NCBI GenBank assembly: GCA_963978545.1
Contig: OZ021732.1
Location: 28,798,123-28,862,122 of the forward strand
Origin: Linyphia triangularis
Taxonomy: Eukaryota > Arthropoda > Arachnida > Araneae > Linyphiidae
Direction: 5' to 3'
DNA: 64,000 nucleotides
A program made the translations under genes and the position numbers. The notes beneath the pieces are model-generated. The model made no database searches and was not told the DNA's origin. It saw only the letters and a list, made by a program, of their open reading frames with translations. This document shows, in pieces, positions 1-12,007 of this stretch (the first letter of the stretch is position 1; every line of letters begins with the position of its first letter).

Positions 1-386
1 ACTCATAGACAGTATTTTTTCTAGATAAATGAGTTTTAAAAATCTTCACTAGGGGCGCTGTACTCACTCTCATACGATAACTCATACTCGAGCAATCATT
101 CCACAACCCTATCTGTATTCGTTTAAAAATTATTTGATTGTTTCCCGACTTTAGTTAGCATCCTTTATATTGAAATAACACTTTAAACAAAAACCAAAAA
201 GAGAGTAAGAAATAAAGAGAAAGATAAGTATTCTTATGAATACACTTTTCATTTTGAGTACCCAAGTCCAAAACCCCCATCCCCTCCGCATCTCAACATC
301 AACATGCATCCACACTAATTGGGCGTATTCGCACTTCCCAAGCCAATTTATGAGGTCTTTCGCGGGAGTAGCAGAGAGGTACTCAC
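1..386 (-). other. Start of the intron after the signal-peptide exon
   Basis: On the minus strand this follows the exon ending at 387 and begins with the donor GTGAGTACC (RC of 378-386). It runs off the left edge. It is AT-rich apart from the first ~80 bases next to the exon, and I see no second exon. An open frame on the plus strand through this region is antisense to the exon and not credible as a gene. Confidence 0.5.
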
Positions 387-499
387 ATCCATGTTCCCAG
401 GGAGGATGCTCCCGGGGTGCAGAAGAGGGCGAAGAGGAGGATGCACTTCTGTATGAAGGGGAGCCAGCCCCCCGCTGCCACCTTGTGTCTCCACTTCAT
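387..499 (-). CDS. First coding exon (signal peptide) of an unidentified secreted or membrane protein, 5' end only
   Basis: Read on the minus strand, an ATG at 499 opens 37 codons plus two bases, ending at a strong GTGAGT donor (phase 2). The peptide starts MKWRHKVAAGG and continues WLPFIQKCILLFALFCTPGA: a basic n-region, a hydrophobic core at residues 14-28 and small residues near 30-33. That is signal-peptide architecture, so the product should enter the secretory pathway. The exon is strikingly GC-rich against AT-rich flanks. In-frame upstream sequence contains a stop, so this ATG is the natural start. The mature protein is encoded left of the window, so the family cannot be named. Seen: ATG, splice sites, hydrophobic core. 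Inferred: that it is a live gene. Confidence 0.6.
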
Positions 500-552
500 G
501 GGGCAGCCCCCGCACTAACACGGGCGTCGCATCAAAAGAGGGGTGGACACAC
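500..552 (-). other. 5'UTR part of the signal-peptide exon, with acceptor site
   Basis: On the minus strand the acceptor reads CTTGTCTTTTTAG, with its AG at 554-553, giving a 53-nt leader before the ATG. The leader contains an earlier ATG in the same frame that stops after five codons (a small upstream ORF), which could reduce translation. A second possible acceptor, TTATCCACAG, lies 13 nt upstream. An acceptor before the start codon implies at least one more 5' non-coding exon upstream, at higher coordinates. Confidence 0.5.
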
Positions 553-1289
553 CTAAAAAGACAAGCTGTGGATAAGAAATGCACAACGAATAAACACTAC
601 ACTTAGAAATATATTAATTAATGTTTTAAAATTGATTTGTTTCAATGGCTTTTAATTTAACCTTTTAATTTTTTTCTTAAACATATCAAGGTCAGTCTAC
701 GTCTGCCTGGCATAACTATGATATCCTTAAAGTATGACCAACAAAAGGGATGAGGGTGATCAGACAGCAAAGAGGAGGAAATCCAAAAATTCGTTAAAAA
801 AGCTCGCGGAAGAAGTACACAAAAATTCAACAACAAAAATGCAGGAAGGATGATTCAATAATTTTAAAGATACAATAAAATTTCTCATACTATATAATAA
901 TTACATTTCATATATTAGGAGTTAGTGAAGTAATCTTTGAGGAAAGGGGAGCTAAGAGGGAAAATCTTTTGTTTAGACATGAGGAAAAGTATACTTTTTG
1001 CAGGAAAAACTGGTTCAGATCAGAAAAATGCATATCTTCAAAACAGGGACAAAGAGAAGGAAAATGTTACTCAAAAAACCAAAAAGGAGGAAATCCTTCA
1101 AAAGGAGGAAAACTGTCATCCCTGCAACAACCACTATAGCAACACATTTTTCTACGGATTTTCTGTAGTTTTAAAGGATTTTTTACGGTTCACCCATGGC
1201 TAATAGTACTCTTACATAATGATTAATGAATTCAAGATATGATAGAGACTATTACATCAGTACAAACAACGTAAATCTTGAAAATAGTG

Positions 1290-1500
1290 AAAGTATTGGT
1301 GAATTTCAAGAGTCTTGGCTAAGGAATGAGAAAAGATATTTCACGTACGTGTTTTCCGTAGGTTTCAAAGAACATCACAAACCCATAAAAATCCTTAAAA
1401 ACTACGAAAATAAGTAAAGACTTCAGGAAACTTCAGGAAATCCCTTGAAAAGTTGACATCTCTGCTTATTGTCTGTCTATAAAAAAGTTCCTGCCGTGAC
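1290..1500 (+). repeat. Dispersed repeat W, copy 1
   Basis: The sequence beginning AGTATTGGTGAATTTCAAG is found again, reverse-complemented and diverged, at 2965-3153. Both copies share a series of short blocks ending near a CTTCGGAAA/CTTCAGGAAA motif and a CTGTCTGTCT-like tail. A third, shorter copy lies at 3228-3345. The tail suggests an old retroposon; the family is not recognised. Confidence 0.5.
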
Positions 1501-2964
1501 GTCTGTTGCCTTGAAAACAAAATGAGCCGTTCCCATTTTTTCATAGGTCATTCCTGGAGAAAGATATCTACATTGCTTAAATTATAACCTTTGTGGACGC
1601 CAATTTCCTACATACATCCCCCAATCGTAAATCGATTAGTCTTGTTTCCAAAGCGACTTCTACCAATCAGATTATCTGGAGGGAGCTATTTTCATGACAG
1701 ACAGATAGTATCCACAAACTCAACTCGCTGTAACTAGACATCGATTTTCATAATTTTCAGTAATATTAAAAACTTAATTTTGAAAGTGCAGAGCTCTATT
1801 AACATATCTGTTGATGTTTCACAATAATCTATTGCACATTCGGGAGAAAAATGACCCAACTAAAAATTCTTCGTATTTGAGTTAAAGTATGAACATAGTC
1901 ACAGATTTCATGGAATTGAAAATGGAAGAATGAAACACGTCAATCTTCAGTTCAATTGAATTCGAAACTGTCGTTCTTTCAGCTTCAAATCCATGCAGTA
2001 AGTTAGTTTGAGCGCACTTTAACTAAAAAATGAGGGATTGTTACTTTTCTAGGGGTGTGCGACGTATACATTTATGCATGCAAAAATCTTTATTTTATTC
2101 AAGTGTCAAAATTTAAAATGAATTGCAACCAATAAACTCACGCTCCTTGAATGTACACTTTTCAAGATGATTTTTTTTTTCTAGTTCAACAAATTTATAT
2201 AACCGTACGCATTGGATGTACAATCAACTTGACTATCGAAATCAAACCTCACAAAGAAATGGTTGAAGTGCCGACATTTAAAAAAATTTGAAATGTATTT
2301 TTTGTGGTGAACATAATACTCAACTTTGACTATAAGCTAGATTTTATATGGCAACTTAATATGATAAACAAGGAAACTCACCATACTTTGATAATAGGGT
2401 TAAAGAAGTAACAATTTTAGAATAGAAAATGCTAAACGAGATAATATTTCGAAGAAATTTTGATAAACCAAACTAGTTATCAGAAGGAAAAGTTTGTTAC
2501 CAAGCCTCCTAATTAGTAGAGATTTTTTTTTATTTAATTCATATTTATTTTTAATTTATATGTGGCGTCACAGTCAAAATAAACAAAAAAGCTAATACTT
2601 TTATTCGTAAAATATATTTTACTTATTACATAAAACACTCTTATGAGTAAATCGTTTAAAAGCAAGTCAGGTACAAATATTCACCTGGCAAGTATTTGTA
2701 CCAATTCTCTCAGGGTGGGACCATTCACAAAGGTTCGTTCCCCTTCCCTTCCCCTCTCCTCTTTTATTATCCTTCTGTTAAAACGCCAACCGCGACGTTA
2801 GAACTTTAGTTTAACAGGTGACACAGTTTTAAAGTCCTTCTGTTTGTAGCATTATTTGGTACGAAACAAAATGTAATACAAGGAAATTAAAAACATTTTC
2901 TCAAATACTAAGCTTACTTTGAAATGTCAAAGGGGAAAAAAATCGTCTTTACCTATTTTTAGTA
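1501..2964. other. AT-rich interval with no identified feature
   Basis: AT-rich intronic sequence with short homopolymer runs and a C-rich patch near 2735-2765. I see no coding frame, RNA gene or bounded element. Confidence 0.4.
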
Positions 2965-3153
2965 AGGATGCAGAGAGGGGAACTTTTCTTCGGGTTTTTC
3001 GAAGTTTGTACTAATGTAGTTTAACGGATTTTCCGAAGTCTGTACAAATGTGTACGGTTTTACTGACGTACTTTTTGAAACCCACAGAAAAGACTTACGC
3101 GAAGTATCTTTTTTAAATCTTTTGCCAATACACTTGAAATTCACCAATACTTT
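2965..3153 (-). repeat. Dispersed repeat W, copy 2 (inverted)
   Basis: Reverse-complement relative of 1290-1500, matching from GTATTGGTGAATTTCAAG onward. A 62-codon minus-strand frame lies inside it but shares no open frame with the other copy, so it is not treated as a gene. Confidence 0.5.
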
Positions 3154-3227
3154 TTCTATTGCCTAGATTTACATTGTTTACGCTGAAGTAATATTCGCTA
3201 TTGTATCTCTTATTCATTCATCGAAAA

Positions 3228-3340
3228 AAGATGAATTTCATTCAAAGAAGTTATAAAAACTTCGGAAAATCCGCTTGAAAGTTAATATTTCTGAGGATAG
3301 ACTAACTGCTTACAGACAGACGGGCATGTATATATATCTC

Positions 3341-3382
<42 letters not shown>
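3228..3382 (+). repeat. Repeat W fragment ending in a 34-nt poly(A) tract
   Basis: It contains the W blocks AACTTCGGAAAATCCG and GACAGACGGGCATG followed by an uninterrupted A run at 3349-3382. A 3' poly(A) run suits retroposition. Confidence 0.4.
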
Positions 3383-3384
<2 letters not shown>

Positions 3385-4072
3385 CTGTGGCGAGTGAAAA
3401 ACAACTGTTGTATTTAATGGGTGCACATAATTATATGTCACCAAAAGATAAAATTTCAAACTTATCCTCTAGCATTAAAACTAAAAAAATATTAATCTCA
3501 AAAGCAATTTTAAAATTCAGACGTGACCAACTACAGAAATTATCGCAACAAAATACATTGAAGTCAAACCTAACTGAAGTATAAGTACCTCAGACAAATC
3601 CAAGATACAGACATCAACAAAGAAACTTTCCTTGGCTATAGAATGACTTTTGTAAAGGAAAAATAATAATAAATAGCACGAGAGTGGAAACGACAACACT
3701 AACTCACCTAGCCAAGAAGAAGAACACAATAGAAGTTATTTATCTTCGAGATAAAAAAAAAAAGTGTGAAGGAACAAGATTTTTTTTCTTACACCGCCTC
3801 TTCGTGTTTTGCTTTTTAACTTCTTTAACATTATTCCATTCTAGCAGTTAAGAACTTCTCAAAAATGGATTTATGGATCCCCCTATTTACGGATCTTGAT
3901 CATTGGGGTTGGAATGAAATTCCACAAACTAGTCATTTATGCAGTACAAGCATTTTCATGTTTAAAATTTGCTATATTTTGAGTTCGGAGAAAAAGTATA
4001 GTAACCTAATGAGACTTTGCTAACTAGTCTTAATATTTAAAACAAAAATAATAAAAAGCAGAATAAAATTTA

Positions 4073-4137
4073 AGGTAATAATAAACTTTTCGAACTCTAA
4101 AAATAATTTTTAGAGTTCTTAAAGTTCATTATTACCT
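4073..4137. repeat. 65-bp near-perfect hairpin
   Basis: AGGTAATAATAAACTTT pairs with AAAGTTCATTATTACCT, and CGAACTCTAAAAA pairs with TTTTTAGAGTTC around a 3-nt loop. The fold spans about 30 bp per arm with a few mismatches. It is too AT-rich and too tightly looped to call a microRNA precursor. Confidence 0.5.
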
Positions 4138-4849
4138 AATGCTTTATACTGGTAAAAAGCACTTAAAAATAACTTGGCATTTTTAGTAATTATAGGTATG
4201 ACTTCTGATATCTAAAGTGTTGCGTTTTACTCATTTAAGCACTGAAGTTATATGTACTGGAATTCATTTTAAACTGCAAATATAGCTTGTTTTTGCATTC
4301 ATATATCCATAGTCAGCATAGAGTTAAAAGGTACTAACTTGACTGTTGGTCACAACTTTCGGGTATTTGTAGAAATAGTAGTAGAAAACCCAATCGATTT
4401 GCAATAGTTAAAAATTGATCACAAAAATTAATTTGTGACAAATTAGGGATATGTAAAAACGTTAAGCTCATCTTGAGTTAGCACTTTAGAAGAGTTTTTG
4501 CTTTCCTGAAAATTTTTAACAAATTGGAGGTAGTACCTTTAGACTCTTAAGCCTACAATACATAATATTAATTAAAATATACACTTAAATAAAACATTGT
4601 TATATTCCAAAAGATAGCCAAAAAATATAATGGATAGAAAGAGACAGTGTTCAATAAATAAGGAAAAATATCCAATAAATGGAGAAAAAATAATCATATA
4701 ATGCTAAATTGTACTAACATATCCGTATTATATATTTTTCTATAGATTATTTGTCCTATATACATATATTTCAATTTATAACGGATTACAATAGATTTCA
4801 TAACATGAAATAATAAATTATTTTCAAGTTGAGCTGAAATCAAAACTCT

Positions 4850-5215
4850 AAAATGCTTAAGAACTTCCTTAAATGTGAAAATTAGAAAGTGTGATTAAGC
4901 TTTTTTGCTAAAACCTTTTGACACAAAATTTGTAAAATCTCCATTTTTATCGAAACGAGATTAGTCATTGACCTAAAAGAATAAGTAAGTTAACGGTGCG
5001 AAAGCATTTTTGCAATTTACATTTTATGTAAAATAGCTTTATGTTTAAAGTTAATAATAATTTTATAGTAAAAAGTGTTAATTGTGTTAAATTAAACATG
5101 ACGAGTGAGAGAAACCGTAATCATTTTAGCATTTTGCTAAAATAAAAATTGGAATTTTAGATTTTTGCAACAAAAATTTGTACCCCAGCTTAAATTCAGC
5201 TTGACGGGACACTAT
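4850..5215 (+). repeat. Dispersed repeat Y, uninterrupted copy
   Basis: This segment aligns colinearly with 20,460-20,694 plus 21,428-21,560. Shared blocks include TTTTGACACAAAATTT, AAAATAGCTTTA and TTTGTACCCCAGCTTAAA. Here the sequence is continuous across about 5066-5072, so it shows what the other copy looked like before an element inserted into it. The family is not recognised. Confidence 0.6.
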
Positions 5216-6641
5216 AATCAGCCTGTTTCTAATAAAGCATGGAAGAAATAGAAACTCATGTATTAAATTTTCTTTTGTTTGTAAAGCAGTCTTTGCAACT
5301 ACTTACTTTTATAGAATTACATTTATAGAGTAGAGCATTGAACCCTTTTTTTCTAAATCCAATTTGGTTTTCATTTTAAATTTAATTGTATCGTAATCAC
5401 AATTATCATTCGCAAATATCTTTATTCAGCATTTCAAAAATTTCATGTATATGCAAATCAACTTAGATCAAACCTGTAAGTATATGACAAGTTCTACTAC
5501 ACAATATACTTTATTAAAGTATATTCACCGTAATACTAGTTTTATAATGCAAATTGATATTTCGACGTAACTTTTGCCAGGCGCACAGATATGATAATGG
5601 TTACAGATGTAATGTTAATATTGATCAGTATTAAACATTTATATTTATCACATTTTATGGTTAAGGAAATGAAGCATTTTTATTAGATTAATGAAAGTAT
5701 ACTAGTAAACTGTTTCTTCAGCATCTTTTCGTAATGTATATTAGATATCCATGTCTCTCACTGCACTTTGAAATCTTTAAAAAGCTAGTTAAAATAGTTC
5801 ATGGATGATTTCAGCATTAAGCAATAGTTGTGTTTCTAATTACACAATAAGATGGTGCAATCATTTAAAATTACGATAATACGACAAGGTAAGTCGGTTG
5901 GGTCTTTCAAATAGCTTTATTTTATATACCTCATCCGTCAAGCAGTGACAGATATAACAGAAATATTTGCCTCACCTGCTTTCTGCAGTAATTGTCAATA
6001 GCAATATTGTCTTAACACTGCAGTTTGTCCAATTTTTGGCCTTTTTGATACCCAATCACCACCACTATGGGTGAATATAGACAACCGCATTATTAGTTGA
6101 TGTACAACAAAGGCTGGTTGAGAGAAATTGACATATTTCTATGATCCATGGTTTTCGTGCATTTTGCGGTCGGACGTCCCCTGAACGACCAATTGCGGTC
6201 TGAAGCGATTCAGAAGTGCTTGGAATGAATAAATTCAAGCCAAAAGGACCTAGTTTCCGCTATAGATAGAAATGCTAGCTCTTTGAAAAATAAAATACTG
6301 GTTATTTTAAGGCTGTGTTATATACTTATGGATGGTACTATTGATATAAAAAACTAAAAAATTCGATTATGTCTATGGAATATTTATATTAAGTTATTTA
6401 GAAACTCATCACTTTGTGAAGTTTCACTTGCGCAGTAAAATTTTATTTCTGGGGAATATGATAAAAGTTCTGCACATTTCTATCTTCCAGGAACTGATCC
6501 TACCAATAACACACAAGCTAGGTGATAACTAGCAGAAAGTGCAACTTTTTTTTAATCGAAACAAGAGTTGTCATCGATATATATATTTAATATAGTTTGA
6601 TAGGTTGGTTGGATGGATTGGAGATTTTCTTGCGCAAGAGC
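5216..6641. other. AT-rich interval; one short palindrome and a SINE-tail fragment
   Basis: No gene seen. It contains a 23-nt perfect palindrome centred on TTTATTAAAG (5503-5525). At 6604-6640 lies a GGTTGG...GCGCAAGAGC stretch resembling the SINE/retroposon tails at 36,347 and 58,980. Confidence 0.35.
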
Positions 6642-8631
6642 TGTACAGTACCCCCCCAAAAAAAACCAGAACGATGGCTATATCTTCGGTTCTAATTATC
6701 GTAGAATCTTACGGTTTGCACCAAAATTTTTTGCTTACGATTTTCTATATATCTGATGCAATTTTTTTTCTTGAGGGACTGTTTACTAAGTAAAAGTAAC
6801 GCTATCTTCAAAAATTTCAATACAAACCCTTATTTTTTATCATTTCATTCGATTCAGAATACATCATTTACCCTGTATACCAAATTTCAATGCATTATGT
6901 TGAAAAACACGTCACTAATGAGCGAAAATATTTCGACCATTTTTTTACCAATCTTCAGGGAGAATTTCCATAAAACGAAAGGTATTTTTAAGGTTCTTCT
7001 TCACAGCGGGAGAAATCGAACGGTCAATGTGGAACGTTTCACGAAGATTAAAAAATACAAGTATTAGTCTAAAATTGCATAGAAACTACTTGGATTTATA
7101 GTGTCATGTTTAAGATTAATACAAAAATAGCAAGTAAACGCAAAAGTAACATAATTTATTTACAACATTAAAGATGTGCATTCTTCACACGAAATAAATA
7201 AAATATCGAAAACTGTAATTGCAGAAATATAACGAATACTACTGATAATTAGAAAATTAATAAATATTAAATGTAGGCATTAGTAAACAGTATTTAGCAA
7301 AGCATGAATATTTTAAAGAAATATTTCACTATAAACACAAATGTAACTAGATCGTTGAAATTAGTTATAAAATGAAAAAGTCACATGATTCAGTAAGATT
7401 TTTAAAGGATAACTTATTGAAATTGCTTAAAAAATGTTGTTTTAAAAAAATGGAATTTAAGAAAGCAAATTAAAAAAAAATAAAAAATTATAGTTTACAG
7501 AAAAAATAATTAATAATTTAAAAAACTAAAAAACACGCTTTAATAGAAAATCAAACTAAAAAGTAGAAAATAATCAATAGATTAAAAAACTAAGAAACAC
7601 GCTTTAATAGAAAAGTGAACTAAAAAGTAGAAGATAATTTTAAATAAGTTTGAAATAAGAATAGAGTGATTAACAAGAAATATTTATTTTATCGTATAAA
7701 AGCGTGGGGTGCTTTTTAAGATATTTTCATAATGGCTCTACTTTTACCAATATCTGTCATTAAATATTTACAAAAATTGACATCAAGCACCCCACGCTTT
7801 TTTACGATAAAATAAATATTTCTTGTTAATCACTATTCTTATTTCAAACTTATTTAAAATTATCTTCTACTTTTTAGTTCACTTTCCTATTAAAGCGTGT
7901 TTCTTAGTTTTTAAACTATTGGTTATACGATAATTTAACGTTATGCGATTTTCCACACCTCTAGTTTACCTTGAATTAATCTTTGATAGTTTTCAAAAGT
8001 CGTCTACTATACGGTCCCTTAAAAGTGAGCGTTTTTTACATTTTCTCTAAAAAATCGAGAACTAATAGTCAAAATGGAAAGAAAAAAAATTATGGGGGGG
8101 GGGGTTTAGACCATGGTAAATCTAATGAAAGCAAAAAACATATGTTTCTATTAAAAAAAATTAATTGCTTTATTAATTAATAATTAATTATTAAAAAAGA
8201 AATTGATTCTAAAGCTGATTGCTATTTATGTTTGGCCATTTACAAACTACCTTTTGAAAAAAAAATTACTGAAATATATTAATTATTTAAGTATTTATGG
8301 CCAAAAAACATACTTTTTTATTTAACATTAATTTATCATTTTCTTTTTATCATTTAAATTACAAACCATTCATTAGAAAATTACGAATTTTTGTATTTCG
8401 CATTCTTTTTTAATGCTGAATTCAGATATGGAATAATATTATGAGGTTGCTATTGAACTTTTTAAAGTTTGGTTCTGTTTTAATATGTAGATGACCCCTC
8501 ATGATAAAAAAAAAACTACATACAATTATTAAAAACCTTTCACGATTTACAACGGTACCTTTTGTTTGTTATTTCAACAATTAGAACAAAAGATATAGCC
8601 ATCGTTCTGGGGTTTTTTTTGGTACTGTACA
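6642..8631. mobile_element. ~2 kb element with ~55-bp terminal inverted repeats, carrying the foldback
   Basis: The left end TGTACAGTACC...AGAACGATGGCTATATCTT (6642-6690) is matched in reverse complement by 8575-8631. Flanks AAGAGC and AAGGGC could be a degraded target duplication, but this is weak. No transposase frame is visible inside, so it is non-autonomous or a collapsed composite. It contains the foldback at 7490-7935. Confidence 0.45.
7490..7935 (-). repeat. Long foldback repeat, copy A (no rRNA attached)
   Basis: The left arm (~7588-7716) and right arm (~7783-7915) are nearly perfect reverse complements of about 130 bp, separated by a ~65-bp loop. The inner stem carries AGCGTGGGGTGC / GCACCCCACGCT. 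A ~72-bp unit with ACACGCTTTAATAGAAAA is duplicated on the left. The same foldback is at the 5' end of both rRNA-derived retroposons. Outward of the ACAGAAAAAATAATT boundary this copy diverges from them. Confidence 0.7.
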
Positions 8632-8955
8632 AGGGCCCAAATAGAGCCTAAGCATCATTACAGCAACATTTAAATTTCTGTAAATAAACTGTGTCAAATG
8701 ATTTCCAGAATGCTTTTAACAGAGAGAAATGCCTCGCATTTGCATCTCAACAGAGAGAAAATCGGAAAATCCTCCCCGCCAGTCTGCTCGATAAATTTTC
8801 CTAGGCTATCTGTCACAATGGGCTTCTCGTGTCTACTCATCTCAAAGATTAAAAAAATACCCTAGCTGGAAAATGGATCCACTTGGTATCGCATACTAGA
8901 AAAGCATTTATGTAAGCTGTTGTTACACTACGCAAAACACGACCATTGATGTACT
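8632..8955. other. Interval of ordinary complexity, no feature assigned
   Basis: More balanced base composition than its surroundings and no repeat relationship I can see in the window. Nothing codes. Could be plain single-copy intron or a conserved non-coding block. Confidence 0.25.
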
Positions 8956-9182
8956 GCCATGCTAAGCAAAAAAGGTGGTATTTGTATTTTTGAACCACGC
9001 TTAGTTATTGTTACCAAGTGGTTCTCTGTGATTTGTTCAACATAATGGTGAAGTTTAATGGTCGTATCAGTGCAGGAAATATTAAAATAAGTTAGCATCA
9101 ACTACAGGAAGTTATTAAACTTTGAACCACCATTTCTCATTTTGTACTCAGTTGTAAATACCACTTCTGTGTTTAGCATGGC
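8956..9182. mobile_element. Short inverted-repeat element (MITE-like), 227 bp
   Basis: The left end GCCATGCTAAGCAAAAAAGG and GTGGTATTT are mirrored at the right end by AAATACCACTTC and GTTTAGCATGGC, an imperfect ~27-bp terminal inverted repeat. A second, inner pair is GAACCAC near 8992 and 9124. No target duplication was clear, so the superfamily is unassigned. Confidence 0.5.
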
Positions 9183-11629
9183 ATTGTAGGTATTTGACTA
9201 ATCTGATATCAAAATATAATTTACTTCGGGATTTTCAATTGTCAAAATTCAAAAAATCTTTGATTAAAAATTATATGTATCAAAGAAAGCAGTGGAAATC
9301 TGAGGTTATTTTTTTAAAACAATTTACTTACACATCTTTTTAAGAAAAACTGGCACATGAAAACAAAGTTTTTACTATGCATTCTGTATAGGCAGGATGC
9401 GTCTTATATGCCGTTAAAAAATTTTAACTATACACCCTTTCAAATTATTCCTTTTGGTGAGAAAACACAGGTCTAAAAATTTTGGATAATTTAAATAAAA
9501 TTTAGAGGTTGCTACCTGCAATAAAAATTACCACTTTCATGGTAAAAATCAAGTTTTTTTCACTTTTAAGTATAAAAATGGGAGAAAAAGAAAACTCTCC
9601 ATTGTCTGCTTTTTTTATTACCTAAATGATTAATAAACTATGAGGTTGTGAATTTTTGTTTTCAAAAAAACTTGTGGTACCATTGAAAAGTCATGGAATT
9701 TTTTTTCCCTCAAAGAATACCCTGATGTACATGTACAAACCAACTACTTAACTTCTTCAAGTTTGCCCAATCACGAAAAAAAAATTCTATTTGAACAACC
9801 ATATGTTTTAATTTCAGTAGTATTAGGGCTCTAGCCCACACCTCCATGATATGTACAGCGACAAGCATTTTTAATGTTTTGTTTCAAAATCTGCTTGAAA
9901 TGAATAAATAGACACGGTTTCTCTTTTGGCTGGAAGTTTTCTATATGATTCAGTGAAGATGATATTTAGCATATGAGCCACATCATGGTTTGTTTTCTTG
10001 TAGTAGCTTTTATCATTGAAGACCACGAAGTGTCGTCATGATGAAATTGATGATATAGAAAACTTTTAAATAATTTAATCTAATCTCACAAATAGTGAGA
10101 AAGATTAAAATACATCAGTATGACACCAATTTCAATGAACAGTAGCTGATGAAAATCATTAGTAAGCTAAGAAAAACCACATGCAGTTGTATCAGTAAAC
10201 ATAAACAATGTAATAGTTGCGTTTACAATGAAGAAGCAATTAAATGGTTACAGTTAATGCAGTTTTACAAAGTATGGTGTAGGTTTTTTTTTTTTTTTTT
10301 TATTATTATTATTATTAGAAAAACAAAGTCGGCAATTATAAATAAAGATAAGAAAAAACTTAAATAATGATTGTAAAGCCCGTCAATTTAAGAAATATTT
10401 TCAAAATACCAACTTCAATACGTTTTCAAATTTTAGTTCTATAGTTAAAATGCTACTACTAAATTGATGCGAGTCACTTAGACTTAAATCCATATAAGCT
10501 ACTTGAAGCATAATATATATAATGATTCATTAACTACTGGCTAAACATTAATGTACTTTAATAAATACATGAAACTCATTAATTACAATGCTTGCGTAAT
10601 GCTAAATTTGTCAGATTTTGCAGAGCTGGTAGAAACCTCCAAATATCATTTGATTTTAATAAAAAAAAAATGTAAATTTTTTTCTCATCAAAAGCAAAAC
10701 AGTGAGAGAACGTCTCGTAAAAAAAGTAACGCCTTCGCAAATAAGACGCACCTTAATATGCAATGACAACTTTTAAGTGTATTTGCTTATTTAAGTAGTT
10801 TTGATTTAAGATAGAGTTTTTATAATGTTTGACCACTACGAAGAAACATTTCACACCATAAATAACTTTTTTACAGCCCCCAAAATTTAAAGTGAAAAAA
10901 ATAAAATAGAATCAATTTAAAAGGGAAAAGTTCCAGTCACTAGAATCATAGCCGAATTATAAATATAAGCTTGCATATATGGCTTGGTATCAAGTTATAA
11001 AGCAATATAATACAAACGCAAGTAAAAGCAGCCTTTCTGAGACAGTTCCCAAAACTTCGTAGAATGCATTGTCATAGAAACACTCTTTATCGATCTTCCA
11101 AGTTTCAAATCAATTGAATGGTAGTCAGTAGGTTAATTATCCCTCCGAAGATTTTACCTGACACAAAAAGCAAAATTAATATAGAGGATTTAAAAAAAAA
11201 AAAAACATAGAGCTTTAAAGGATATTTTTTTAGACAAGGTAGTACATTTATTCATTAATAAGTATTAAGAATAGTAAATACTGTCACTAAAATACATTAT
11301 ACTCAACGGATACCCGACCTTCGCTATGAAATTTTATCCTGTGTCTTTTAGAAATCTAAAGATTTTCATACATTTTTCATCTCTTTTCTAGGACTATTAC
11401 TAATTAATCAAAGTTCTGATGTGAATAATTCTATATATTTATATGCTACATGTTTAGGTAGAACTTCTGCGTTTAGCAAATTTTATTCTTTAGTAAAAGA
11501 TTAAAGGCAGTTAAACATACACACAAAATCGAAATTGTTAAATTCTTCCGTGCAAAATAAATAAAATAAAAAAGAAAATTTTCCCCAACAATTATAAGCA
11601 GTTAATTTGTATTTGTTATAGGACTGTAT
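9183..11629. other. AT-rich interval with no identified gene
   Basis: Low-complexity intronic DNA. It holds a T18 run followed by (ATT)n at 10,284-10,317. At 11,129-11,160 a CCTCCGAAGATTTTACCTG block recurs near 51,030 and 53,805 as a small dispersed fragment. Frames of 60-72 codons here look random. Confidence 0.35.
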
Positions 11630-12003
11630 AGGAAGATCAGTGGCGCAGTGGTAGAGAATTGCGCTGCCACACCACAGGTCCGCGGTTCGATCCACGGAAT
11701 GAGCAAGGTCAACTCAGCTTTTTATCCCTCAACTGGATCGATCAAATGAGAACCAATCATGCTTGGGAACTAATCACTGGAGGTTCCGCGTCAGACTGAC
11801 CATCTGACCGGAAAATTGCTATGGAATCCAGGGGCCCAAGGTCAAGTAATCTGGATTGGGTACAGCAGGCCAAGCCCAACCCCCCCCCCCCTCCCACGAG
11901 GCTGTTACGCTACTGAGTTTAGTTTGTGGGACTGCATAGACAAACATGCGAAGCCAGATCGCTAACTTCACAGCCATCAGATTGGACCCTAAGTATGGAA
12001 CAT
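11630..12003 (+). mobile_element. tRNA-derived SINE
   Basis: The head contains an A-box-like TGGCGCAGTGGTAGAG near 11,641 and a B box GGTTCGATCC near 11,684 with correct RNA polymerase III spacing. The rest cannot fold as an intact tRNA and runs on into several hundred bases of non-tRNA body with a C-run at 11,880-11,891. That makes it a SINE rather than a tRNA gene. The 3' boundary is unclear; it meets a piggyBac-like insertion at 12,004. Confidence 0.7.
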
Positions 12004-12007
12004 TTAA

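Noticed and set aside
236..556. 106-codon plus-strand open frame
   Set aside because: Antisense to the GC-rich signal-peptide exon; no domain, and the minus strand has coherent splice sites and a hydrophobic leader.
348..584. 78-codon minus-strand frame overlapping the signal-peptide exon
   Set aside because: A different frame from the ATG-led signal peptide; it runs through both inferred splice sites.
4073..4137. microRNA precursor
   Set aside because: Very AT-rich with a 3-nt loop and no typical mature arm; a chance or MITE palindrome is likelier without small-RNA data.
11636..11710. Possible functional tRNA gene
   Set aside because: A and B boxes are present but the acceptor stem does not pair and a long body follows; a SINE head. 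The same applies at 17,290-17,365 and 29,085-29,151.
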